64,000 bases of DNA from assembly GCA_025998955.1 (NCBI GenBank), contig AP024676.1, positions 1,550,001 through 1,614,000 on the forward strand. The letters are read 5' to 3'. The translations under genes and the position numbers were made by a program. This stretch comes from Candidatus Roseilinea sp. (GTDB lineage: Bacteria; Chloroflexota; Anaerolineae; J036; Brachytrichaceae). Under the pieces are notes generated by a model. That model worked only from the letters and a program-made list of their open reading frames with translations, did not search any database and was not told the origin of the DNA. Shown here one piece after another: positions 53,157 through 61,631 of the stretch; position 1 is the first letter of the stretch, and each line of letters starts with the position of its first letter.

Positions 53157-55187
53157 TTACAGCAGCTCGCGACGAACCGTCTCCACCCAGCGCTTGCTGA
53201 AATGTAGCGCATCATTCACGCGAACTTCCAGGTTGATCGTCACATGAAAGTGCGTTTGTGACGCCTGCACGACAACATCGCTGGTGCCTCGTATTGTTTG
53301 ATTCGAACGCACGATGCCCAGCATCGTTTGACCGTGTGCGCTGGCGCCAGCAGGGTTGCGCGGATCAACCTCGCATCTCACAGACAGCTTGCGTTGCATC
53401 ACCGTGTGTTCATTCAAACGACTCTCGCCCTCGTTGACAATCGTGACAGCGACATGCCCATTGAGCATATTCATCGTTGTTTGCCACACCGGCGGACGCA
53501 CAGCATCGGCATGTCGCAGCCTCGTTTGGCGGGATGGCAGGAACTTAGGTGGCTGCGCACTTCCTTGTGCCGGTATGGTTGACAGGATGAGACGCGAAGG
53601 CGTCGTCCCGCCGAAATACACGGTGTTCGTTGCCGGCTCGGGCGTAGGCCACACATTCGGCCAGTCGCTGCTGGCAACGCTCAGCCGAATCCGGTGTCCC
53701 TTCTGAAACTTCCAAGCGGTGCAGTCAATCTCAATATCCAACTCGTAGACTTCCCCCGGCACCAAAGGTTCAGGCTCACGCAGCGACTTGCGACGCGTTG
53801 CGTTCAACATCCCTTTGGCGACCAAGTGCGAGGTGCCATCAGGCGCAACATCACAGAGGCTCACCGCAAAGCCAATCACAGACGCCGTGGACGAGATGAA
53901 CAATACAGCGCGTGGATTGCCCGCGATATAGACGTCTTCTTCAAGCGGCTCGGTCGTATACACCAGCGAGTAAGCTTCGTCCAGCCGCTGATCGCCAGGC
54001 AGACCGAAAGGCAAACCACCCGACCATAGGCCGCCCATAATGCCTACCGCCGGGTTGTAATCAAACGTGTGATGGCCTGACACAGAAGGAACTGAGCCTA
54101 CCAAGCGGCCACCCTGAGCCATGTAGAGCGTCTTTTGAGCGAAGCCCGGCGGCGGCCAACTGACTTCAGCGCGCCATTCGCCCTCGCTCTCCAAACGGTC
54201 CACAATCGGTTCTTGGTAATGCTGCATGTAGAAGACCACCGGCGGGTCATCCATGACCCCGTTTTGTTCTCCCTTGCACCAGTAATCCAGCCAGCGCACC
54301 ACCTCGTGCAAGTAGTCAATGCGCGGGCCAGGGACTGCAACGTCCGGCATGGCGTGATTCCAAGGGCCGATCAGCACTTTACGCGGCACCTTCAGAGCCT
54401 GCATCAGACGGAATGGGGGATTGGTGTAGCCATCCTTCCAACCACCGATCATGAACACCGGACACTTGATTCGTTCGGGGAAGTCGCGCACAGAACCGGG
54501 ACGCCAGTAGTCCCCGTCGGTTTGGTGCTTGAACCATTTCAGGATATAGGGTTCGTTGCTTTCCAGATGTTGCTCCCACAACGCCGCCCACCTTTCCCCT
54601 GACCATTCCATATGCGGTGGCATGGCGTTGTAGACGATCATCATATTGCCGTAATGACCGATATCGTAATATTTGCGCATGAGGCCACCGCGATAGTGAC
54701 AATCGTCGGTATAACGATCATCGGTGAAATCTACGGGAATGATGCTGGTCAGATGGGGTGGCGCGTGCGAGGCGACCTGTAGGCAGGTGAAGCCGCCGTA
54801 ACTGATTCCCATCATGTTGACGTGACCGTCACACCACGGCTGGGCAGCTAACCACTCGACTGCATCGTAGCCATCTATTTGTTCCTGCAGGGTGTATTCG
54901 TCTGTGTTCACACCTTCCGATGCGCCGGTGCCCCGAATGTCTACCCGCGCTACGACATAGCCATGCTTCGGCAGGTAAGCGTAGTAGTCATAGCTTGTAT
55001 TCACCTCATCCTTTCGGTAAGGGATATAGTCCATGACCACGGGGAACCGGTCCCTCCCCTGCGTTGCCATATCGCCATGCGGCATATAAAGGTCGGCCGC
55101 CAAGCGCACGCCATCACGCATAGGAATCATCACATTTTTGACGAGCTTTACGCCTTCTACAGGATATAGGGTAAGCGTTGTTTCCAT
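53157..55187 (-). CDS. CocE/NonD family serine hydrolase (X-Pro dipeptidyl-peptidase-like)
   Basis: 676 residues. The alpha/beta-hydrolase core has DIRGTGASEG and the nucleophile Ser 129 in GISYGG. The likely acid Asp is in IGGWKDGYTN and the His in IGPWNHAMPD. A C-terminal jelly-roll (after about residue 390) has CTAWKFQKGHRIRLSVASSDWPN. No signal peptide. The family cleaves acyl-proline peptides or esters. It is linked to the importer genes (three bases from the permease stop), so it may cleave an imported substrate. Base composition is lower in GC than the neighbouring genes. Confidence 0.88.
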   Translation of the reverse strand: METTLTLYPVEGVKLVKNVMIPMRDGVRLAADLYMPHGDMATQGRDRFPVVMDYIPYRKDEVNTSYDYYAYLPKHGYVVARVDIRGTGASEGVNTDEYTLQEQIDGYDAVEWLAAQPWCDGHVNMMGISYGGFTCLQVASHAPPHLTSIIPVDFTDDRYTDDCHYRGGLMRKYYDIGHYGNMMIVYNAMPPHMEWSGERWAALWEQHLESNEPYILKWFKHQTDGDYWRPGSVRDFPERIKCPVFMIGGWKDGYTNPPFRLMQALKVPRKVLIGPWNHAMPDVAVPGPRIDYLHEVVRWLDYWCKGEQNGVMDDPPVVFYMQHYQEPIVDRLESEGEWRAEVSWPPPGFAQKTLYMAQGGRLVGSVPSVSGHHTFDYNPAVGIMGGLWSGGLPFGLPGDQRLDEAYSLVYTTEPLEEDVYIAGNPRAVLFISSTASVIGFAVSLCDVAPDGTSHLVAKGMLNATRRKSLREPEPLVPGEVYELDIEIDCTAWKFQKGHRIRLSVASSDWPNVWPTPEPATNTVYFGGTTPSRLILSTIPAQGSAQPPKFLPSRQTRLRHADAVRPPVWQTTMNMLNGHVAVTIVNEGESRLNEHTVMQRKLSVRCEVDPRNPAGASAHGQTMLGIVRSNQTIRGTSDVVVQASQTHFHVTINLEVRVNDALHFSKRWVETVRRELL

Positions 55188-55190
55188 GAG

Positions 55191-56114
55191 TTAGTTATCC
55201 AAACGCACGCGCGGGTCCAAACGTGCAACAAGCAGATCGGCAACCAGGTTGCCGAGACCGATGAACAGTCCTCCCAGCAAAACCGCTGCCATGACGACAG
55301 GGATATCACGACTCAATGCAGCTCGCACAGCCATCCAACCGACACCCGGCCAATTGAAGACATATTCGACGATGGCCAGGCCGGTGAGCAACGCCGCAAG
55401 GTCCATGCTTACCATGGTGACCACCGGCACGAGGGCATTGGGCAACATGTGACGGAAAGTGACGGCCCACTTCTGTAGCCCTTTGGCGTGGGCGGTGCGC
55501 ACAAAGTCAATGTGTGTAAGGCTGAGCAGATTCGTACGCAAGATATTCGCATACCACACCGACCAGGGTATGGCAACGGTCAAGGTTGGAAGAACCAGAT
55601 GATTGATCGTGCCGTATCCACCAATCGGGAACCAGCGCAAACTGTATCCCAACACATAGATCAGCAGCAATCCGAACACGAATGCAGGGATCGAAATGGT
55701 CGTCAGCCCGAGGATATTTACGGCCTGACCGATCTTGGATTGACTTCGTTGAGCTGTAAATACGCCTAACGGTATGCCAATGAGCAATGCGACGGCAATG
55801 ATCGAGAACGCCAAAAGCGCCGTGGGACGCAACTTCTCACTCAGCTCCTCGGCAACCGGACGGTTATAAGCATACGAATAGCCTAGATCTCCACCGAGCA
55901 ATCGCTGCATATAGCGCGCATACTGGATGTAGATTGGCTGATCTAGCCCATACTGCTCACGTATCTGGTTCAGCACCAGCTCATCGGCTCGAGAGCCGGC
56001 CAATGCGCGCGCCGGATCGCCCGGCGCTGAGAGCACCAGGGTAAAAGTGATTACTGAGACACAAAACAGAGTGATCAGTATCCACAGGACTCTGCGAACG
56101 AGGTATTGGATCAT
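55191..56114 (-). CDS. ABC transporter permease, DppB-like
   Basis: 307 residues with about six helices. The N-terminal IQYLVRRVLWILITLFCVSVITF, the APGDP segment and LGGDLGYSYAYNRPVAEEL are typical of the peptide/nickel permease B type. The EAA-like loop is FVRTAHAKGLQKWAVTFRHMLPNAL. The ATG overlaps the stop of the DppC-like gene (ATGA). GGAGGG precedes it. Confidence 0.92.
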   Translation of the reverse strand: MIQYLVRRVLWILITLFCVSVITFTLVLSAPGDPARALAGSRADELVLNQIREQYGLDQPIYIQYARYMQRLLGGDLGYSYAYNRPVAEELSEKLRPTALLAFSIIAVALLIGIPLGVFTAQRSQSKIGQAVNILGLTTISIPAFVFGLLLIYVLGYSLRWFPIGGYGTINHLVLPTLTVAIPWSVWYANILRTNLLSLTHIDFVRTAHAKGLQKWAVTFRHMLPNALVPVVTMVSMDLAALLTGLAIVEYVFNWPGVGWMAVRAALSRDIPVVMAAVLLGGLFIGLGNLVADLLVARLDPRVRLDN

Positions 56115-57010
56115 CTTTCCCTCCTGACGGGATCTATAGCCTCGCGCAGTCCAGTACCGACCAGGTTGAAACAAACGCCGGTCAACATGATAGCCAGTCC
56201 CGGGAACAGAACCAACCACGGAGCAACGCGATAGTAAGGCTGCCCGTCCAGCACCATCGAACCCCAGGTGGGTGTAGGCGGCGGCACCCCCAGGCCGAGA
56301 TAACTCAAAGTCGTCTCAGTAAAAATGGCGCTTGGGACGCTGAGGGACAGATAAACGACCAGTAGGGGAAATATGTGCGGGAGAAGGTGGCGAACGAAGA
56401 TCATGCTCGTAGGGGCACCTAGACTTTGCGCCGCCAGAATGAAGTCGCGGCGTCGCAATGAAAGCGCCTCCGACCGGAACACACGCGTAGGGTATGGCCA
56501 GCCGAACAACACGATGACAGACACCACAGCGAGCGGGCTTGGCTTGAGCAAGGCAACCAGCAGCAGGATCACGAAGAAAGACGGTATGCTCATCATCAGG
56601 TCAACCAGGCGCATGATGATGTAATCCACACGACCGCCCGAGAATCCTGCCAACCCTCCTACGAGCACCGCTATGCATAATGTCACTGTGCTGGCCGTGA
56701 CGCCAACCGCTAACGAGATGCGCCCACCCCACAGCAAGCGACTCAGCAAGTCACGTCCACGACCGTCTGTGCCTAACCAGAACTTTTCATTGGGCGCGAG
56801 AGGATTGCCCAGACCCTCGGGAAATATCCTTTCGGGATCATAAGGCGCGATCACAGGCGCAAGCAATGCGCTCAGCAGGATGGCGAGCAACACAACACTT
56901 GCCAGCACGGCGAGCCGCTGACGCAAGAACCGGCGCCATATGCCACCGAGCCACGTTCGTCGCGCGATATCCGGTTCCCTTATCCTTGACAAAGTTGCTT
57001 GCGCCTGCAT
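56111..57010 (-). CDS. ABC transporter permease, DppC-like
   Basis: 299 residues. Characteristic HxLGTDGRGRDLLSRLLWG-type motif (here FWLGTDGRGRDLLSR, about 78-92) and the coupling loop FILAAQSLGAPTSMIFVRHLLPHI. It pairs with the downstream DppB-like permease. No ATP-binding subunit is encoded in the locus. Confidence 0.92.
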   Translation of the reverse strand: MQAQATLSRIREPDIARRTWLGGIWRRFLRQRLAVLASVVLLAILLSALLAPVIAPYDPERIFPEGLGNPLAPNEKFWLGTDGRGRDLLSRLLWGGRISLAVGVTASTVTLCIAVLVGGLAGFSGGRVDYIIMRLVDLMMSIPSFFVILLLVALLKPSPLAVVSVIVLFGWPYPTRVFRSEALSLRRRDFILAAQSLGAPTSMIFVRHLLPHIFPLLVVYLSLSVPSAIFTETTLSYLGLGVPPPTPTWGSMVLDGQPYYRVAPWLVLFPGLAIMLTGVCFNLVGTGLREAIDPVRRER

Positions 57011-57018
57011 TCCGTTGA

Positions 57019-58719
57019 CTATCCCTCGATCCAGGCATCTTCCAACGCCGGCAAACTGTAAATCGGATGCAATTGATCGTTGCGCACCCGCCTGGAACTC
57101 AACTGGAAGGCCTGACGATTGAACAACGGCACCGACTGGACGTCCTGATTAACCAGGATATCGTTCATTTCACGATAGGCGGCAATTCGCTCCGGCGATG
57201 TCAAAGGCAGACCTTCCGCTTTATCCAGTAGTTCGTCAATCCTCGGATTGCAGTAATTGCTGCGGTTGAAGGCTTCACGGGCTTGGCAAGTGAATAGCGG
57301 TGCTGCGTAATCATAGCCGTCTGGGTAGCTGGCAGCCCAAGACAAGATGTGGAGCGTGATGTCACCACTTTTGAGCCGATCCGTTATCTCCGGAGAATTG
57401 TAGAGGCCCAGAACGATCTCGGATTCGATCCCCACAGCCTTTAGCTGTGCATGAATCACCTCGATTTCCGGTGAGGACTTGGTCGAGCCACCGAGGATCT
57501 TACCGACATTGACGCCATTCTCGTAACCCGCTTCCTTTAGCAGTGCTCTTGCCCTGTCAGGATCATACTGATATTGACTCCTGAAGTTGGGATCGTACTG
57601 GGGCATGGCCATCGCAAAGACGCTGTCCGTCACTTTATGCGGTGCGCCGGTTGCCTTGACCACTGCGTTTTTGTCAATGGCGCACGCGATCGCCTGCCGC
57701 ACCTTCAAGTTGTCCAGCGGCTTCGCCGTCATGTGGATGTTGAATCGGTGAACCGTCATCGTCGGCGCAGCGCGCAGCACATCTTTCAGGCTCTCATCGG
57801 CCAGGATACGCGGCAACTCAGCAGGTGGGATACCGATCAGGAAGTCCGCTTCGCCGCTCTCCCAGCGCAGGAGTCGCACTGACTCCTCGACATTCAGATT
57901 CAGTTCGACGCGTTCGATATACGGCTTTCCCGTCTTGAAGTAATCGGGGTTGCGTTCGTAGACAGCGCGCTGCTGCGGTTGCCACTCCACAAACTTGAAC
58001 GGCCCAGTGCCGATCACAACCCTTGTGCCCCAATCCTGACCGGCTTCCAACACCTCCTTCTTCGGCACGATGCCGAATATCGTGATGGACAGCAGCGCTG
58101 CAAACACGGCTTGAGGGCGATCCAGGGTCACCTCGACGGTATAAGGATCAATGACCTTGACTCCCGCCAGATCTTTCGTCTTGCCATCGAGCACATCCTG
58201 AGCGCCGATGATCGTGTTCAAGTAAGACTTGCCCCAGCTGTACACCTCCGGCCAAAGCTGACGCTCCATCGAGAATTTCACATCCTCCGCGGTCATCTCG
58301 CGGCCGTTGTGAAACTTCACACCTCTGCGCAGAGGAATGGTATACACCTTGCCATCCTCGCTGATCCTGGGTAAGTCGGCTGCCAGATCGGGGTAGAACC
58401 TACCTTCGCGATCGAAGGCATACGGCATGTTGAAAAGCAACTGGCCCACGCTCCACCAATCCTCAAAGGCTTCTGCCGCTCCAGGATCCAGGGTTTTTAC
58501 GAAATCACCACCTGCAACGATGCGGTAGGTGCCGCCTACACGCGGCCCGTCACCCATCACCGCTTGCGGGGTCGCGCCCGGCTGTTCACTCTCGAGCACT
58601 GCTGGTGTCTGAGCCATTTCACCAGGCGTAGCCGGCGCAGCGCACGCGGCCAACATGCCAATGGCGGACGATCCAGCCATCAGCTTCAGAAATTTTCGGC
58701 GACTGGTAATCTTGCTCAT
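57019..58719 (-). CDS. ABC transporter substrate-binding lipoprotein (peptide/oligosaccharide type)
   Basis: 566 residues of the SBP family 5 type. The N-terminus combines SRRKFLKLM (Tat-like) with lipobox LAAC. GGTYRIVAGGDFVKTLDPG begins the mature domain; later motifs include FHNGREMTAEDVKFSMER and YEPNPxYF-like YERNPDYFKTGKPY. GAGGAGG precedes the ATG. It is the first gene of the importer operon. Family members take peptides, nickel complexes or oligosaccharides; the locus suggests a plant-polymer fragment, but this is inference. Confidence 0.92.
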   Translation of the reverse strand: MSKITSRRKFLKLMAGSSAIGMLAACAAPATPGEMAQTPAVLESEQPGATPQAVMGDGPRVGGTYRIVAGGDFVKTLDPGAAEAFEDWWSVGQLLFNMPYAFDREGRFYPDLAADLPRISEDGKVYTIPLRRGVKFHNGREMTAEDVKFSMERQLWPEVYSWGKSYLNTIIGAQDVLDGKTKDLAGVKVIDPYTVEVTLDRPQAVFAALLSITIFGIVPKKEVLEAGQDWGTRVVIGTGPFKFVEWQPQQRAVYERNPDYFKTGKPYIERVELNLNVEESVRLLRWESGEADFLIGIPPAELPRILADESLKDVLRAAPTMTVHRFNIHMTAKPLDNLKVRQAIACAIDKNAVVKATGAPHKVTDSVFAMAMPQYDPNFRSQYQYDPDRARALLKEAGYENGVNVGKILGGSTKSSPEIEVIHAQLKAVGIESEIVLGLYNSPEITDRLKSGDITLHILSWAASYPDGYDYAAPLFTCQAREAFNRSNYCNPRIDELLDKAEGLPLTSPERIAAYREMNDILVNQDVQSVPLFNRQAFQLSSRRVRNDQLHPIYSLPALEDAWIEG

Positions 58720-58774
58720 AGTTTGCCTCCTCAATAGGAATTTCAAATCGCTTGTTCGTCATTCGTGACGAAAG

Positions 58775-60106
58775 TCACGGTGACACCACACTTGTCAAAT
58801 AAGCAGGCATCGCCCGCAGCACCTCCCGCGCCGCCTCCAGTGTGCGGTCAATATCCGCCGGTGTGTGCGCCGCGCTGACATGGTTGCGCTTGAGCGCCGT
58901 CGGCAGCATGAAGATGCCCCGCGCACACATCTGCGATCGGAACCACACGTCGCGCTTGTCATCATTGCGCAGTAGGTCGCTGTAACTCACGATCGGCCCC
59001 TCCATGAAATACGGCACGAACACCGAGCCGAAGCGCGCCACCGTCATCGGGATGCCCAACTCGTCCGCGATCTGCTGGATGCCTTTCGCCGCCCGCTCAG
59101 CCAGCGCGAAGCAGTGCGCGTGCACGCTGCCGTCTTCGAGCTCGGCAATCGTCGCCAGCGCGGCGGCCACGCTATGCGGGTGGCCGTTGTAGGTGCCGGC
59201 GAAGAATACGCCGCCGCCCGGCTCGTATCGCTGCATGTATTGCGCCTTGCCAGCCAGCGCGGCGATGGGGTAGCCGTTGGCCATCGCTTTGGCGAACGTG
59301 CTCAGGTCGGGCGTGACGCCGCTGATCTTCTGGTAACCGCCTAGATCATGTCGAAAGCCGGTGATGACCTCGTCGAAGATCAGCAGGCAACCGAACTTGT
59401 CGCACAGGTCCCGCAACGCTTGCAGAAAGCCCGGTCGCGGCAGCACGCAGCCGATGTTGTGCGGGATCACCTCGACCAGCACCGCGGCGATGTCTTCGCC
59501 GCGCCGCTCCAGGAAGTCAGCGATCGCCTCGACGTCGTTGAACGGCAGGATGTACGTGTGCTCCACCACGCCCGGCAACATGCCGGCCGATAGCAAGTCC
59601 CGCTGCCCCTTGCCGACTTTGTCGGCAGGGCTGATCACGTTCATCGCCACGGCGTCGTGCCAGCCGTGATACGCGCCCTGGAACTTGATGACGCCGCGGC
59701 GGCCGGTCACCGCGCGGGCCAGCCGCAACGCCTGATACGTCGCTTCGCTGCCGCTGTTGGCCAACAGCACGCGTTCGGCGCTGGGCACGTAGTGCGCGAT
59801 CTTCTCGGCCAACATGATCTCCATCTCGGTCACGCCCACGCCGAGCAGGTCAATCTGCTCGCTGGCGTTGCACACCGCCTCGCGCACGCGCGGGTGGTTG
59901 TGGCCGAGGATGATCGGACCGAAGGCGGCGTGGTAGTCGAGATAGCGCTTACCCTCGACGTCTGTGAAATAGGCCCCGTGCGCTTCGCGAATCACCAGCG
60001 GCATGCCCGCGATGACGCGGTTGCCACTGTTCACGCCGCCGGGAATCACACGCCGGGCGCGTTCGGTCAAACCAGCGTTCGTCGTTGCTTGATTCAATGC
60101 GATCAT
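58775..60106 (-). CDS. Class III aminotransferase, glutamate-1-semialdehyde aminomutase-like
   Basis: 443-residue PLP enzyme. IPGGVNSGNR and YLDYHAAFGPIILGHNHP are GSA-aminomutase-like. The PLP-phosphate region is NSGSEATYQALRLAR, the cofactor Asp is in LIFDEVITGFR, and the Lys is in TFAKAMANGYPIAA. Location between a sugar importer and a GH4 enzyme suggests amination or deamination of a sugar-derived or imported compound, not haem synthesis. True HemL cannot be excluded. Confidence 0.85.
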   Translation of the reverse strand: MIALNQATTNAGLTERARRVIPGGVNSGNRVIAGMPLVIREAHGAYFTDVEGKRYLDYHAAFGPIILGHNHPRVREAVCNASEQIDLLGVGVTEMEIMLAEKIAHYVPSAERVLLANSGSEATYQALRLARAVTGRRGVIKFQGAYHGWHDAVAMNVISPADKVGKGQRDLLSAGMLPGVVEHTYILPFNDVEAIADFLERRGEDIAAVLVEVIPHNIGCVLPRPGFLQALRDLCDKFGCLLIFDEVITGFRHDLGGYQKISGVTPDLSTFAKAMANGYPIAALAGKAQYMQRYEPGGGVFFAGTYNGHPHSVAAALATIAELEDGSVHAHCFALAERAAKGIQQIADELGIPMTVARFGSVFVPYFMEGPIVSYSDLLRNDDKRDVWFRSQMCARGIFMLPTALKRNHVSAAHTPADIDRTLEAAREVLRAMPAYLTSVVSP

Positions 60107-60117
60107 GATCCATCTTC

Positions 60118-60175
60118 ACCACGATGACACGAAGGGATTGAATTCAGACGCTCAGTGCCTTCGTGTCTTCGTGGT
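60118..60175. repeat. 18-bp inverted repeat between aminotransferase and GH4 genes
   Basis: Arms at 60118-60135 and 60158-60175 match at 17 of 18 positions (type ACCACGAAGACACGAAGG and its complement), with a 22-base loop. It could act as a terminator/attenuator or be a dispersed repeat. Confidence 0.75.
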
Positions 60176-60182
60176 CAATTCT

Positions 60183-61532
60183 CTATTGGTAGTGCGCGCG
60201 CATCTCGGCGTGATAGGGCAGCGCCAAGATCTCCTCCAGCAGCGCGCAGGCATACTCCATGCTGCGCGTCCATGGATCCATCATGATCAGCTCGAGCAAC
60301 AGCCTTCGACTGCCCGTGTTGAACGCCTCCAGCTCGATGTTCACCTGCGCTACACAGTCGCGCAACAACCAAGCCAGCGGCACAGGCGGCAGGCCGGCGG
60401 TCTGCGTCGGGTGCAGGCCGCCGCCGTTGATGTAGATGGGAACTTCCACGGCGAAGTCGCGCGGCACGCCGGGCACGTAGTCGCCGCTGTTGACGACGTT
60501 GCCGATCAGCACGCGCGGCACGTCACACAGCAAGCTCTCGATCACTGGCACGATCACCTCGTGCGAGTGCTCGGGTTTGAAGTGATCGGTGACCTTGACC
60601 GCCTTGTCGTCGCTGATGCGCTTGATCTCGGCCACTTCTTCCTCACCGCCGGTGAAGAAGCTGTGCCAGAAGCGGCCGGGGTTCTGCGCCCAGCGGCGCT
60701 CGGTCGCGTCGTCGAGGTGATACCACCAGCCCCACGAGCCGCCGCCGTCGCCGGCCGTATCGCCGATGGGGAACGCGCCCATGCGCTGGTAGAGATCCAC
60801 CTTCTTAGGGTTGAGTTCGCCGTGCCGGTCGGACGATTGCCAGAAGGCCGGAGCCTGCTCAGCGATCCACTTGTCCAGCAACGGCATGGCATCTTGCCCG
60901 TCGTAACGCAACTGCGTCAGCCACACGAAGTGGTTGACGCCGGGGATTTCGTAGCTCAGCTTGTCGCGGTCGGTCAGGCCAAGACGATTCGCAATGTCAT
61001 ACACGCCGCCGAAGCCGTGGCAAAGGCCGATGACTTTGGCCTCGGGGTATTTGCGCGCCAGGTGTGTGACGCCGGCCATGACCGGGTTAGCGACTTTGAC
61101 GTAGTGCGCGCCCGGCGCGAGTTCGAGCATGTCCTCGATCACGCCCTCGAACAGCTTGAGCTGGTAAAAGTTGATCCAGAACGCTTCATCGTGCATGACG
61201 TGCAGGCTACCGCCCCAGCGATAGCCGTATTTACGCGCCACGTCCCAGCCGTCACGCAGACGCTGGTGACCGGCGGCCAGCGCCGAGTTCACAACCACGT
61301 CGGCGCCACGAATGGCTTCGCGCCGATTGGTCGTCTTCTCCAGCTTAAGGTCAATGCCGACTTCAGCGGCGTAACGCGCGCACAACTCGTGAATCGCATC
61401 GAGCCGCTCCTGGCTGACGTCCATCAGCGCCACGGTGCAGCCGCGCAAATTGGGCGTCAGACAGATGTCGCGGATCATGTTCAGCGAGAACACCGCGCTG
61501 CCCGCCCCTATTATGGCAATTTTCTTATTCAT
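60183..61532 (-). CDS. GH4 family alpha-galacturonidase / alpha-glucuronidase
   Basis: 449 residues. GH4 enzymes use NAD and Mn2+. The NAD loop is KIAIIGAGSAVFSLNMIRDI at the N-terminus. The metal-binding motif is CHGF in LCHGFGGVYDIA, the form linked to uronidases of the family, not the CHSV of alpha-galactosidases. NPVMAGVTHLARKYP and GVNHFVWLTQLRYDG are further signatures. It would hydrolyse galacturonides or glucuronides released by the nearby extracellular enzymes. Expression is probably repressed by the divergent LacI-type protein through two operators. Confidence 0.9.
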   Translation of the reverse strand: MNKKIAIIGAGSAVFSLNMIRDICLTPNLRGCTVALMDVSQERLDAIHELCARYAAEVGIDLKLEKTTNRREAIRGADVVVNSALAAGHQRLRDGWDVARKYGYRWGGSLHVMHDEAFWINFYQLKLFEGVIEDMLELAPGAHYVKVANPVMAGVTHLARKYPEAKVIGLCHGFGGVYDIANRLGLTDRDKLSYEIPGVNHFVWLTQLRYDGQDAMPLLDKWIAEQAPAFWQSSDRHGELNPKKVDLYQRMGAFPIGDTAGDGGGSWGWWYHLDDATERRWAQNPGRFWHSFFTGGEEEVAEIKRISDDKAVKVTDHFKPEHSHEVIVPVIESLLCDVPRVLIGNVVNSGDYVPGVPRDFAVEVPIYINGGGLHPTQTAGLPPVPLAWLLRDCVAQVNIELEAFNTGSRRLLLELIMMDPWTRSMEYACALLEEILALPYHAEMRAHYQ

Positions 61533-61536
61533 TTAC

Positions 61537-61573
61537 AACGTTTCAATTGATGACAAGAGTGTATTGAAACGTT
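61537..61573. promoter_or_regulatory. Double LacI-type operator
   Basis: Two ACGT-centred near-palindromes: AACGTTTCAAT at 61537-61547 and its exact inverse ATTGAAACGTT at 61563-61573. The centres are 31 bases apart, close to three helical turns, so two dimers could bind on one face. One site lies inside the GH4 promoter spacer, the other over the expected start. Confidence 0.82.
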
Positions 61574-61585
61574 TTTAAATGTCAA
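61558..61585 (-). promoter_or_regulatory. Promoter of the GH4 gene
   Basis: On the minus strand, perfect TTGACA (61585-61580) and TACACT (61563-61558), 16 bases apart. One operator occupies the spacer. Confidence 0.7.
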
Positions 61586-61594
61586 TAGGAGAAA

Positions 61595-61623
61595 TTGCAG
61601 ATTCGCCACGACCGCCGGATAAT
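61595..61623 (+). promoter_or_regulatory. Promoter of the lacI-type gene
   Basis: TTGCAG (61595-61600) and GATAAT (61618-61623), 17 bases apart. The ATG is only eight bases after the -10, so the mRNA would be leaderless or nearly so. Confidence 0.65.
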
Positions 61624-61631
61624 TCCATCCT

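Noticed and set aside
58775-60106. Naming the aminotransferase hemL
   Set aside because: No haem genes nearby and it lies in a glycoside locus; only GSA-like similarity can be supported.
60105-61550. A 481-codon open frame on the plus strand opposite the GH4 gene
   Set aside because: It mirrors a well-supported GH4 gene, has low-complexity His/Arg/Gln-rich translation and no motif; a GC-rich shadow frame.
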